Below are positions 17,964 to 27,112 of a stretch of 64,000 nucleotides of DNA, piece after piece. The stretch spans positions 30,104 through 94,103 of the forward strand of contig CAZRTZ010000004.1 of NCBI GenBank assembly GCA_964603155.1. Direction: 5' to 3'. A program made the position numbers and the translations under genes. Every line of letters begins with the position of its first letter. Within the stretch, counting starts at the first letter, position 1. Under the pieces are notes generated by a model. It was not told the DNA's origin, ran no database searches, and saw only the letters and a list, made by a program, of their open reading frames with translations. This stretch comes from VAUL01 sp964603155. Its GTDB lineage: Bacteria > Desulfobacterota > Desulfuromonadia > Desulfuromonadales > BM103.

Positions 17964-18431
17964 CTAAAGCTTTTCTTCCTCTTCGGCAATGATCTGGTAA
18001 ATCTGCTGCCGGTCCCTGGCACCGCGCAGGCGCTCTCGCACTTGCGACCCCTTGAGGAGTTTGGAAATGCGCGCCAGCGTCTTGAGGTGGGCACCTGCGG
18101 CATCTTCCGGGGCGATCAGGAGAAAAAACAGGCGGGCCGGCTTGCCATCCATGGCATCGAACTCGACCCCCTTCTCGCTCAGGCCGAAGGCGATCAGCTG
18201 GCTGTCGAGGTTCCTGAGCTTGCCGTGAGGGATGGCCACCCCGTCACCGATCCCGGTACTGCCAAGACGTTCGCGCTCCTGCAGGACCCGCAGCACCTCG
18301 GCCCGATTCAGCGCGGGGTTGGCGGTCAGCAGGGCATCGGTCAGTTCTGCCAAGACTTCGTTTTTGCTTCCGCCCTGAAGCTCCGCCACGATGGCGGCCG
18401 GGTCGAGCAACTCGGCGATCTTTACGGACAT
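17964..18431 (-). CDS. ptsN: PTS nitrogen-regulatory EIIA (EIIA-Ntr)
   Basis: The 155-residue protein has the PTS EIIA type-2 fold with GIGDGVAIPHGKLRNL, active His69, and LFFLLIAPEDAAGAHLKTLARIS. PtsN is phosphorylated through EI/HPr (or their Ntr paralogues) and regulates potassium transport, nitrogen and envelope functions in other proteobacteria. The start is the ATG at 18431; codons further upstream overlap hpf. Its place near rpoN and hpf is the classical arrangement. A potassium transporter, kup, is also in the window, but far away. Confidence 0.95.
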   Translation of the reverse strand: MSVKIAELLDPAAIVAELQGGSKNEVLAELTDALLTANPALNRAEVLRVLQERERLGSTGIGDGVAIPHGKLRNLDSQLIAFGLSEKGVEFDAMDGKPARLFFLLIAPEDAAGAHLKTLARISKLLKGSQVRERLRGARDRQQIYQIIAEEEEKL

Positions 18432-18510
18432 GCGTCTCTTTCTGGCGGCAGCGCCAAAAGGATTGGCGGCAGACGGGCGTGTCGCCCATGTGCCGCCAAG
18501 CGATTCTGCC

Positions 18511-19056
18511 TCAGACCTGCGGGACAATCAAGCCGTAATTGCCGTCCCGACGCCGGTAAACCACGTTGATCCCGGAAGAGCTGGCGTCGGTGAAAACAAG
18601 GAATTCCTTGTCAAGGAGATCCATCTGCATCACCGCCTCTTCGACCGACATCGGTTTGACATGAAAGGTATCGGTCTTGATGATGACCGGCTCGGGATGT
18701 CCTTCGTCGATGCTCTGCGCGGCAAACACGGTCTTGGCCACCTGGCGCTCGCCGCCGGTCAACGGCTTGTGCCGCTTGATCTTGTCCTTGTAGCGCTTGA
18801 GCTGGCTTTCGAGTTTATCGACCACGCCGTCGATTGCGGCATACATGTCCTCGGTCTGATCGGCCGCCTTGATGGTAATCCCCTTGGCGACCAGCGTCAC
18901 TTCGATCTTGTGACGAATCTTCTTCTCGACCGACAGCGCCACCTGCGCATCGACCGGCTCGTCGATGTACTTCTTGACCCGCAGCAGCTTCTCTTCCACG
19001 TAGCGGCGCACCGGCTCGCTGCTCTCCATATGACGGAACGTGACGTTGATTCGCAT
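18511..19056 (-). CDS. hpf: Long-form ribosome hibernation promoting factor
   Basis: The 181-residue protein has an N-terminal S30AE domain (MRINVTFRHMESSEPVRRYVEEKL) and a C-terminal dimerisation domain (KTDTFHVKPMSVEEAVMQMDLLDKEFLVF), so it is the long form that forms 100S ribosome dimers without RMF. It lies between rpoN and ptsN, the usual neighbourhood, and its start sits 114 bases past the rpoN stop, after GGAGG. Confidence 0.95.
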   Translation of the reverse strand: MRINVTFRHMESSEPVRRYVEEKLLRVKKYIDEPVDAQVALSVEKKIRHKIEVTLVAKGITIKAADQTEDMYAAIDGVVDKLESQLKRYKDKIKRHKPLTGGERQVAKTVFAAQSIDEGHPEPVIIKTDTFHVKPMSVEEAVMQMDLLDKEFLVFTDASSSGINVVYRRRDGNYGLIVPQV

Positions 19057-19169
19057 GTTTTCAACCTCCTGATGGCTATGAACGTCCGGAACGATCCGAA
19101 CTGCTTGATTCTAATTATACCCGCTATTGGCCGGCACGCCAGCAGCGCCCGGTGACTTCGGGGAACGTT

Positions 19170-20624
19170 TCAGAAGAGGCGGCGGCGCTGGCTCGATGAC
19201 CCCACGCCCAGCATCTCGCGGTACTTGGTGACCGTGCGCCGGGCGATGTCAATCCCCTGTTTGTGCAGCAGTTCGACGATTTTCTGGTCGGAGTGCGGCT
19301 TGCGCGGGTTTTCGTTGGCAATGATGTCGCGCAGCTTGCTCTTGACGCTTTCCGACGCCACCGCATCGCCTTCGGTCGTATTGATCCCGCTGTTGAAGAA
19401 GTACTTGAGTTCGAACAACCCCTGCGGTGTCTGCACATACTTGTTGGTCGTGACACGGCTGACCGTCGATTCATGCATCTCGATGTCTTCGGCCACATCG
19501 CGCAGCACCAGGGGTTTGAGGTACTCGACCCCGCGCTCGAAGAAGTCGCGCTGGAACTTGACGATGCTCTTGGTCACCTTGTAAATGGTGCGCTGCCGCT
19601 GATGGATGCTCTTGATCAGCCACAGGGCCCCACGCAGTTTCTCCTGGATATATTCCCCGGCCTTGGCATCGAGCGCCACGGCCCCGGAGAGGGCGCTGCG
19701 GTAGAACGAGTTGATCCGCAGATTCGGCAGCCCTTCGTCGTTGAGCACGACCACGTATTCATCGCCGATCTTGTAGACGAAGATATCGGGGATGACATAG
19801 TGGACCTCGCTCTCCCCGTAATGGCTGCCCGGACGCGGATCGAGTTCACTGATCAGCTTGGCGGCGGCCAGGACTTCTTCAAGCGAAACCTGCAGCGCCC
19901 TGGCAATCGCCTGATAGCGCCGGTTCTCCAGCGCCTCGACGTGCTCCTTGAGCAAGGTTTCGACCAGCGTCCCCTGCATGCCGAGTTGTTCGACCTGGCG
20001 CAGCAGGCACTCTTGCAGGGAGCGCGCCGCGACCCCGGCGGGGTCGAATTCCTGAATGATGCGCAGGACCCGCTCGACGGCGGCACCCGAACTGTTGACC
20101 TGCCCGGCAATCTCATCGGTGGTCGCCTGCAGGTAACCGTCCTCGTCGAGGTTGCCGATGATTTCCTCGGCGATCAGCCGGTCGTGCCCCTCGATGTGTG
20201 ACAATCCCAGCTGCCAGAGCAGGTGATCCTGCAGCGATGGCGTGCGGGTCAGCAGGTTCTCGTAGGAGGGGCGTTCGTCGTCCTCTTCGTAATTGTCCGC
20301 GGTCGTGCCACCGACGCTGTAACTCTCCAGATAGGTGCGCCAGTCGATCTCGCCGAAGTTGTCCCGATCCCCTTCGACCTCGCGCATCTCCTCCGCGGGG
20401 GGCTCCGGAACACTCTCGATTTCGCCGGACAGCTCTTCAATTTCGAGAAGATCCTCGGGTGTTTCCTGCCCCTCCTCCAGCACCGGGTTCTCTTCCAGCT
20501 CGGTCCGCACCACATCCAGCAATTCCATGCGGGAAAGCTGCAGCAGCTTGATCGCCTGCTGCAATTGCGGCGTCATCACCAGCTGCTGGCTGAGCTTGAG
20601 TTGTTGGCGGATTTCCAGAGCCAT
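19170..20624 (-). CDS. rpoN: RNA polymerase sigma-54 factor
   Basis: Sigma-54 directs polymerase to -24/-12 promoters and needs AAA+ activators. The 484-residue protein has the Gln/Leu-rich region I (MALEIRQQLKLSQQLVMTPQLQQAIKLLQLS), an acidic linker (residues about 45-100), the core-binding domain with LIAEEIIGNLDEDGYL, the HTH (ESTVSRVTTNKYVQTPQGLFELKYFF) and the RpoN box ARRTVTKYREML, in which the usual ARRTVAKYRE carries one Ala-to-Thr change. It follows lptB closely and precedes hpf. Confidence 0.97.
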   Translation of the reverse strand: MALEIRQQLKLSQQLVMTPQLQQAIKLLQLSRMELLDVVRTELEENPVLEEGQETPEDLLEIEELSGEIESVPEPPAEEMREVEGDRDNFGEIDWRTYLESYSVGGTTADNYEEDDERPSYENLLTRTPSLQDHLLWQLGLSHIEGHDRLIAEEIIGNLDEDGYLQATTDEIAGQVNSSGAAVERVLRIIQEFDPAGVAARSLQECLLRQVEQLGMQGTLVETLLKEHVEALENRRYQAIARALQVSLEEVLAAAKLISELDPRPGSHYGESEVHYVIPDIFVYKIGDEYVVVLNDEGLPNLRINSFYRSALSGAVALDAKAGEYIQEKLRGALWLIKSIHQRQRTIYKVTKSIVKFQRDFFERGVEYLKPLVLRDVAEDIEMHESTVSRVTTNKYVQTPQGLFELKYFFNSGINTTEGDAVASESVKSKLRDIIANENPRKPHSDQKIVELLHKQGIDIARRTVTKYREMLGVGSSSQRRRLF

Positions 20625-20639
20625 AAAGGTCTCGACCGG

Positions 20640-21365
20640 TTACAGGCGGAACTGCTCGCCGAGATAGATTGCCCGTGCGCGTGGGCTGGCCGCGATCGCC
20701 TGCGGCACGCCCTCCTCGAGGATTTTCCCCTCGTTGAGAATATAGGCCCGATCGCAGACACCCAATGTCTCGCGGACGTTGTGGTCGGAGATCAGGATGC
20801 CGATGTTGCGCCCCTTGAGTTGGGCGATAATCTGCTGGATATCGAGCACCGCAATCGGATCGATCCCGGCAAACGGCTCGTCGAGCAGGATGAAGTGCGG
20901 CTCGAGCACCAGGGCCCGGGCGATTTCGGTGCGCCGCCGCTCACCACCCGACAGGGCGTAACCGTAGGTTTTCGCCACGTGGGTCAGGCGGAACTCCTCA
21001 AGCAGCTGGTCCTTGCGACGCTGCCTGGCCTGGCGATCCTTTTCGATCGTTTCCAAAATCGCCAGCAGATTCTCTTCAACCGTCAATTTGCGGAAGACCG
21101 ATGCTTCCTGGGGCAGATAGGAAATCCCCTGGCGCGCCCGCTCATGCATCGGCACCGCAGTCATATCCCGGTCGTCGAAGAGCACCTGCCCGGCATCCGG
21201 TCTGACCAATCCGACCATCATGTAGAACGAGGTGGTTTTACCGGCCCCGTTGGGGCCCAGCAACCCGACCACCTCGCCGGCCGCCACCTCGAGGTCGACC
21301 TGGTCAACTACCTGGCGTCCCTGGTAGTTCTTGCACAGGCCGCGCGCAACCAGCCGGTGGCTCAA
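20640..21365 (-). CDS. lptB: LPS export ABC transporter ATPase LptB
   Basis: The 241-residue ATPase powers LPS extraction by LptFG. It has Walker A GPNGAGKT (37-44), the signature LSGGERRRTEIARAL, Walker B FILLDEPFAGIDPIAV and the switch His in ISDHNVRETL. It overlaps the lptA stop by four bases and is followed by rpoN 15 bases on. The LptB family is distinguished from other ABC ATPases by SGGERRR and FAGIDP. Confidence 0.96.
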   Translation of the reverse strand: MSHRLVARGLCKNYQGRQVVDQVDLEVAAGEVVGLLGPNGAGKTTSFYMMVGLVRPDAGQVLFDDRDMTAVPMHERARQGISYLPQEASVFRKLTVEENLLAILETIEKDRQARQRRKDQLLEEFRLTHVAKTYGYALSGGERRRTEIARALVLEPHFILLDEPFAGIDPIAVLDIQQIIAQLKGRNIGILISDHNVRETLGVCDRAYILNEGKILEEGVPQAIAASPRARAIYLGEQFRL

Positions 21366-21859
21366 TGCCCGTTCTCCTTGCGGGGCTGGAACACCGCGTT
21401 GACCCGGCCGCTCCGGCTGGCCTGCACCACCGCCCGCCGCTCCTTCATGAACAAGGTAATCTGGTGGCCCTTGACCGTACTCCCTTTCTCGGTGACCTGC
21501 GGATCGCCGGTCAGCAAAATCCGCTCCTGGTCGCGAAAGAAATCGGCACGCTCGCTGGTCGCCACCCGGTCCCCCTGGACGATGCGCACGTTCCCCTCGG
21601 CGACCACCCGGTCGACGTCACCACCCTGGGCGGCATAACGGACCGTCAGACGGTCGGCGTAGATGGTCGCATCCCCCTGTTTGGCCACCGCGTTGCCGAT
21701 GAACATCATCAGCCGCGCGTTGTCATCGGCATCGAGACGATCCGAGGTGATTTCGATCGGCTCCTTGCTGCCGGTCAGCGGCGTATCGGACGGCGCGGCC
21801 GCCAGACCCGGCACAACCCACAGCATGACCAGAAGCAGAACCGGTACAACATGCCTCAT
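21362..21859 (-). CDS. lptA: Periplasmic LPS-bridge protein LptA
   Basis: The protein (165 residues from this start) has a signal peptide (MRHVVPVLLLVMLWVVPGLAA) and an OstA/LptA beta-jellyroll domain with PIEITSDRLDADDNARLMMFIGNAVAKQGD. LptA monomers stack to carry LPS across the periplasm between LptC and LptD. I use the ATG at 21859 with GGGAG five bases upstream; a GTG overlapping the lptC stop is possible. Gene order lptC-lptA-lptB is standard. Confidence 0.93.
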   Translation of the reverse strand: MRHVVPVLLLVMLWVVPGLAAAPSDTPLTGSKEPIEITSDRLDADDNARLMMFIGNAVAKQGDATIYADRLTVRYAAQGGDVDRVVAEGNVRIVQGDRVATSERADFFRDQERILLTGDPQVTEKGSTVKGHQITLFMKERRAVVQASRSGRVNAVFQPRKENGH

Positions 21860-21870
21860 AACCACTCCCA

Positions 21871-22443
21871 CTAGCTTGACTTCCGCGACACGACCGCGTG
21901 GACCCGGTGAAGAATTTGCACCTTGCGGCCGGCCAGGTCGACCCGCAAGCCGACACCGTCCAGGGTCAGATCGCGGCCCGTCAAGCGAACCGGATCCTCG
22001 GTGCGAATCATGCCGTCCTGCTGCTTGTAGCGCAGCGAAGACGACTGCAAGGTGTAGCCGTCACGATGGAGCAGCGTCACGCCGTCGCGAACCTCGATCT
22101 CCGAATAGTCGTTGCTCAGCTGGCCGCTGCGGGCCTTGAGATCGCCCAGTCGCTCGCCGTCCTCATCAAAGAAGGTCAATTCCAGATCCTTGACCATCGT
22201 GAGCCTGCTCTCGGCCTGGTGTTCGGCACGGCTGGCCACCAGGCGCCAGCGCGCGATCCCGCCCTCGGTGTGGGTGTAATCGATCTTCTGCAGAGCCAGA
22301 TTGACCCCCGAGGGGAGTGTCGGCGCCGCGACCGTAACGACCACCTGAGGCTGATAGCGCATGGCCACCACGGCCGCCAGCACGGCCGCAAGGCCAACGG
22401 CCAGGAGCAGCAACAGGTTGCGCAGTTTGAACAACGAACTCAT
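21871..22443 (-). CDS. lptC: LPS export protein LptC
   Basis: The 190-residue protein has one N-terminal membrane anchor (LRNLLLLLAVGLAAVLAAVVAM) and a periplasmic jellyroll domain typical of LptC (DUF1239), with the pattern ARWRLVASRAEHQ ... LELTFFDEDGERLGDLKA. LptC links the LptB2FG transporter to LptA. It follows kdsC after 74 bases that contain a possible promoter, and runs into lptA. Confidence 0.93.
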   Translation of the reverse strand: MSSLFKLRNLLLLLAVGLAAVLAAVVAMRYQPQVVVTVAAPTLPSGVNLALQKIDYTHTEGGIARWRLVASRAEHQAESRLTMVKDLELTFFDEDGERLGDLKARSGQLSNDYSEIEVRDGVTLLHRDGYTLQSSSLRYKQQDGMIRTEDPVRLTGRDLTLDGVGLRVDLAGRKVQILHRVHAVVSRKSS

Positions 22444-22517
22444 CTCGACGAAAAATATACCACTGCAGAGAGAGGCTCCACAAGGAAAACCTGAGGAGTT
22501 GGCATAAGAATTGAAGA

Positions 22518-23042
22518 TCAGGCGGGCGGGGTGAAATAACGGCCGGCGACACCTTCCCAGCGGCCGGTTTCCTTAAGCAGCAGATCACAAATCTCCCGGA
22601 CGGCGCCGCGACCGCCGGGCTGCCTGGTCACATAATGGACGTAAGGCTTCAGCTCTTCGATGGCGTCGGCCACCGTCGCGGCAAAACCGACCCGGCGCAG
22701 GATCGGCAGATCGGGGAAGTCGTCGCCCACATAGGCGACCTGCTCGGCCGTCAAGCCGGTCCTGGCAAGAATTTCCTGAAACGGCACCAGCTTGTCCTTG
22801 GCTCCCTGATAGACCAGCTCGATCCCCAGTTCACTGGCACGCCGATCGACCACTGCCGACTGGCGGCCGGTGATGATGCCGACCCGGAACCCGGCACGCT
22901 GCAGCAGTTTCAGCCCGTGCCCGTCCTTGACATCGAACGCCTTGGTCTCGCCATCCCGATCGTCGTAGATGATCCGCCCGTCGGTCATCACGCCGTCGAC
23001 GTCGAGCAGCAGCAGACGGATCTTCTCCAGACGCGCGCGCAT
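22518..23042 (-). CDS. kdsC: KDO-8-phosphate phosphatase
   Basis: A 174-residue HAD-family phosphatase of the short, cap-less KdsC type. It has LLLDVDGVMTDG with nucleophile Asp14 and Asp16, GIITGRQSAVVDRRASELGI with the second-motif Thr, and AYVGDDFPDLPIL with the metal Asp pair. It removes phosphate from KDO-8-P made by KdsA. It starts on the base where kdsD stops (shared base 23042). Confidence 0.96.
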   Translation of the reverse strand: MRARLEKIRLLLLDVDGVMTDGRIIYDDRDGETKAFDVKDGHGLKLLQRAGFRVGIITGRQSAVVDRRASELGIELVYQGAKDKLVPFQEILARTGLTAEQVAYVGDDFPDLPILRRVGFAATVADAIEELKPYVHYVTRQPGGRGAVREICDLLLKETGRWEGVAGRYFTPPA

Positions 23043-24013
23043 CAGACCACCCCGGCCCGCAACAGGTCGTGCAGATGGATGACGCCAACCGGCACCCGCG
23101 CGCTGTCACTTTCGAAAACGAACAGCGAGGTAATCGAATATTCTTCCATGCGTTGCAGAGCCTTGGCCGCCAGATGGGTCCGCAGGATCCGCTTCGGCTG
23201 ACGGTTCATGAACTCGCTGATCGGCCGATGCAGCAGTTCGACACCTTTCTCGATGGTCCGGCGCAGATCGCCGTCGGTAAAAACCCCCACCAGGTTGCCG
23301 TCGTCATCGATGACCCCGGTCAGCCCGAGCTTCTTGCTGGTGATCTCGTAGAGGGCGTCCTTGAGGGCGGTCTCCGGCCGCACCAGCGGGATCGCATCGC
23401 CATCGTGCATCAGATCCTCGACCCGCAGCAGCAACCGCTTGCCGAGCGCTCCGCCCGGATGATAGAGGGCAAAGTCCTCTTCGCGGAAGCCGCGCTCCAG
23501 GAGCAGGGCGACTGCCAGGGCGTCGCCCATCGCCAGGGTGGCGGTCGTGCTGGCTGTCGGGGCCAGCTGCAGCGGGCAGGCCTCCTCCTTCACGGAGATG
23601 TCGAGAAAAACATCGCCGGCGCGGGCCAGGGTGCTGTCGGCCTTGCCGGCCATTGCGATCAGCGGCAACCCCATGCGCTTGATCACCGGCAGAATGCGGG
23701 TCAGCTCTTCGGTTTCGCCGGAGTTGGACACGGCGATCACCACGTCCCCTTTGGCCACCATCCCCAGATCGCCGTGCACCCCTTCGGCGGGGTGCAGGAA
23801 CAGCGCCGGGGTGCCGGTCGACGCCATGGTCGCTGCGATCTTCTGGCAGATCAGCCCGGACTTGCCCATGCCGGTAATCACGACCCGCCCGCTGCAGTCG
23901 AGGATCATCTCCACGGCGCGTTCAAATTCGCCGTTGATCCGGTCGGTGAGGGCCTCGACCGCTTCCGATTCGATGCGCAGGACCTTGCGTGCCGCTTCGA
24001 GGATCTTGCTCAC
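23042..24013 (-). CDS. kdsD: Arabinose-5-phosphate isomerase
   Basis: KdsD converts ribulose-5-phosphate to arabinose-5-phosphate, the sugar input for KDO. The 323-residue protein has a SIS domain (VVITGMGKSGLICQKIAATMASTGTPALFLHP, residues about 43-75, and AVSNSGETEEL) and two CBS domains in the C-terminal 120 residues. The start is a GTG at 24013 whose last bases overlap the kdsA TGA (GTGA), preceded by GGAGGGG; a longer frame upstream runs antisense to nothing useful and is the kdsA shadow. Confidence 0.95.
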   Translation of the reverse strand: MSKILEAARKVLRIESEAVEALTDRINGEFERAVEMILDCSGRVVITGMGKSGLICQKIAATMASTGTPALFLHPAEGVHGDLGMVAKGDVVIAVSNSGETEELTRILPVIKRMGLPLIAMAGKADSTLARAGDVFLDISVKEEACPLQLAPTASTTATLAMGDALAVALLLERGFREEDFALYHPGGALGKRLLLRVEDLMHDGDAIPLVRPETALKDALYEITSKKLGLTGVIDDDGNLVGVFTDGDLRRTIEKGVELLHRPISEFMNRQPKRILRTHLAAKALQRMEEYSITSLFVFESDSARVPVGVIHLHDLLRAGVV

Positions 24014-24843
24014 GACGCCAGCCCCTCCTTGACAATCGCATCGATGGCCAGCACCTGGCGCAATTGCGCCTCGACCTGGTCGAGGGGGAGGCTGTTCGGC
24101 CCGTCGCACAGGGCCCGGTCGGGATCTTCGTGGACCTCCCAGAAGAGCCCGTCGATCCCGGTCGCCACCGCCGCACGGGAGAGGGCGCCGACGAACTGGC
24201 GCTGCCCCGCGGAAGAGGTGCCGGCACCGCCGGGAAGTTGGACCGCATGGGTGGCGTCGAAGATCACCGGGCAGCCGGTCTCGCGCATGATCGGCAGGGA
24301 GCGCATGTCGACCACCAGGTTGTTATAGCCGAAACTCGCACCACGCTCGGTCAGGAGGATATTGCGGTTGCCGACCGACTCCAGCTTGCCGACCGCATTT
24401 TTCATATCCCACGGTGCGAGAAACTGCCCCTTCTTGACGTTGACCACTTTGCCGGTGGCGCCGGCGGCAGCCAGAAGATCGGTCTGCCGGGAGAGAAACG
24501 CCGGGATTTGCAGGACATCCAGCACCTCGGCGGCCGGAGCGACCTGGCTGATATCGTGTACATCGGAGAGAACCGGCAGACCGGTCTCGCTTTTGACCCT
24601 GGCCAGGATCTTCAGCCCCTCGTCCATTCCCGGACCGCGAAACGAGGTGACCGAGGTGCGGTTGGCCTTGTCGTAGGACGCCTTGAACACCAGCCCGACA
24701 TTGAGCCGCGTCGCCATCTCCTTAAGCAGCGCGGCGGTACGCAGAGTATGCTCGAGAGACTCGATCACACACGGCCCGGCAATCAGCACCAGCGGCCGGC
24801 CACCACCGAAGACGACGTCGCCGACACGAACTTCGCGCACCAT
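24010..24843 (-). CDS. kdsA: KDO-8-phosphate synthase
   Basis: KdsA condenses arabinose-5-phosphate with PEP. The 277-residue protein has LIAGPCVIESLEHTL near the start, FKASYDKANRTSVTSFRGPGMDEGLKIL, and the ERGASFGYNNLVVDMRSLP segment. Residue 21 onward keeps the metal-type GPCVIES signature. Its ATG is the last reliable base before a fold-back palindrome and the N-gap, so everything upstream, including its ribosome-binding site and the true distance to pyrG, is uncertain. Confidence 0.95.
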   Translation of the reverse strand: MVREVRVGDVVFGGGRPLVLIAGPCVIESLEHTLRTAALLKEMATRLNVGLVFKASYDKANRTSVTSFRGPGMDEGLKILARVKSETGLPVLSDVHDISQVAPAAEVLDVLQIPAFLSRQTDLLAAAGATGKVVNVKKGQFLAPWDMKNAVGKLESVGNRNILLTERGASFGYNNLVVDMRSLPIMRETGCPVIFDATHAVQLPGGAGTSSAGQRQFVGALSRAAVATGIDGLFWEVHEDPDRALCDGPNSLPLDQVEAQLRQVLAIDAIVKEGLAS

Positions 24844-24894
24844 CTGCCTACCCTTTCCGCGCCTGCCGGCAGGCGCGGAAAGGGTAGGCAGATG
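24841..24894. other. Fold-back palindrome at contig end (probable artefact)
   Basis: A 54-base perfect inverted repeat with no loop, centred at 24867/24868, starting on the kdsA ATG and ending at the N-run. The right arm is an exact reverse complement of the left. Its position against a gap and an adapter suggests a chimeric read end, not biology. Confidence 0.8.
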
Positions 24895-24904
24895 NNNNNN
24901 NNNN
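24895..24904. other. Assembly gap (10 N)
   Basis: Ten Ns between the kdsA palindrome and adapter sequence. The missing part must hold the last ~50 codons of pyrG. Confidence 0.99.
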
Positions 24905-24947
24905 TCTAGTACGGTCTCGTGGGCTCGGAGATGTGTATAAGAGACAG
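24905..24947. other. Illumina Nextera adapter left in the assembly
   Basis: Positions 24914-24947 spell the 34-base Nextera read-2 transposase adapter, ending in the mosaic end ATGTGTATAAGAGACAG. The preceding CTAGTACG (24906-24913) matches, from memory, an i7 index of that kit. In translation it gives the CLLYTSPSPRD string known as adapter contamination in protein databases. Confidence 0.98.
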
Positions 24948-26410
<1,463 letters not shown>

Positions 26411-26523
26411 GATGACTCCTCGCGAGACTGGCAACACCATTTAAATCAGGAGATAGTACACCGGTGAGGCCAGCTTGAAAACCATTTTTACGCTTCGCCA
26501 TTTTTACGCCCCGCAAATAACTC

Positions 26524-26552
26524 TTGACTTGAGTAAAGCGGTCAAGTATAGG
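26524..26552 (+). promoter_or_regulatory. Promoter of the Rrf2 gene
   Basis: TTGACT (26524-26529), a 17-base spacer and TATAGG (26547-26552) lie 35 bases before the Rrf2 start codon. The region also has an inverted pair CTTGAC (26523-26528)/GTCAAG (26541-26546) within the spacer, a plausible operator for autoregulation. A second AT-rich stretch, CTATAAAAT, follows. Confidence 0.65.
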
Positions 26553-26586
26553 TATCACTATAAAATCTATTTAGTCGATAGACAAT

Positions 26587-27045
26587 ATGATTTCCAAGAA
26601 AACGAAATATGGGCTACAGGCCGCATTACTCCTCGCGCAGGAATATGGGCAGGGACCGCTACTGATTTCTGACCTGGCGCATCGGGGAAAGATTCCGAAG
26701 AAATTCCTGGAATATATCCTCCTTCAACTCAAGAACGCCGGCGTGCTGCAAAGTCGCAAAGGGAAGGGCGGAGGCTATGAATTGGCCAAGCCCCCCGCCG
26801 AGATCAGCGTGGGACGGGCCATTCGCGCGCTGGAAGGTTCTTTGGCGCCGGTGGCCTGCGTCAGCGAGACGGCTTACCAGCGATGTACCGAGTGTGACGA
26901 GGCGACCTGCGGCATTCGTCTAGTAATGAAAGACGTGCGTGATGCCATGGCAGGGATCCTCGATCACACGTCACTCCAAGACATGTTGAATCGTTCCGAA
27001 GACGAGAGAAGGAAACTGCAAGGGGTAGTCGACTTTCAGATTTGA
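26587..27045 (+). CDS. Rrf2-family regulator of the sulfate island
   Basis: The 152-residue protein has the Rrf2 winged-helix domain (MISKKTKYGLQAALLLAQEYGQGPLLISDLAHRGKIPKKFLEYILLQLKNAGVLQSRKGKGGGYEL covers residues 1-66) and four cysteines, 91, 100, 103 and 108, spaced as in Fe-S-binding members. In this family IscR and NsrR bind clusters and CymR controls cysteine genes. It is the first gene of the sulfur island and shares its orientation, so control of cysteine/sulfate genes is likely but inferred. Confidence 0.88.
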   Translation: MISKKTKYGLQAALLLAQEYGQGPLLISDLAHRGKIPKKFLEYILLQLKNAGVLQSRKGKGGGYELAKPPAEISVGRAIRALEGSLAPVACVSETAYQRCTECDEATCGIRLVMKDVRDAMAGILDHTSLQDMLNRSEDERRKLQGVVDFQI

Positions 27046-27076
27046 AGCCGGCAAAAAAAATTAATCCAACAGTCTA

Positions 27077-27082
27077 TATAAT
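27077..27082 (+). promoter_or_regulatory. Perfect -10 box upstream of sbp
   Basis: TATAAT at 27077-27082 lies 30 bases before the sbp start codon. The hexamer about 17 bases upstream is AAAAAA/AAATTA, not a -35 consensus, so transcription may need an activator or may be mainly read-through from the Rrf2 gene. Confidence 0.5.
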
Positions 27083-27112
27083 TGACAGCCTAAACAGAGA
27101 GGAGAAACGGTC

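Noticed and set aside
24848..24947. Extra C-terminal tail on pyrG (LCLLYTSPSPRDRTR)
   Set aside because: Translation of adapter DNA and Ns, not a protein domain.
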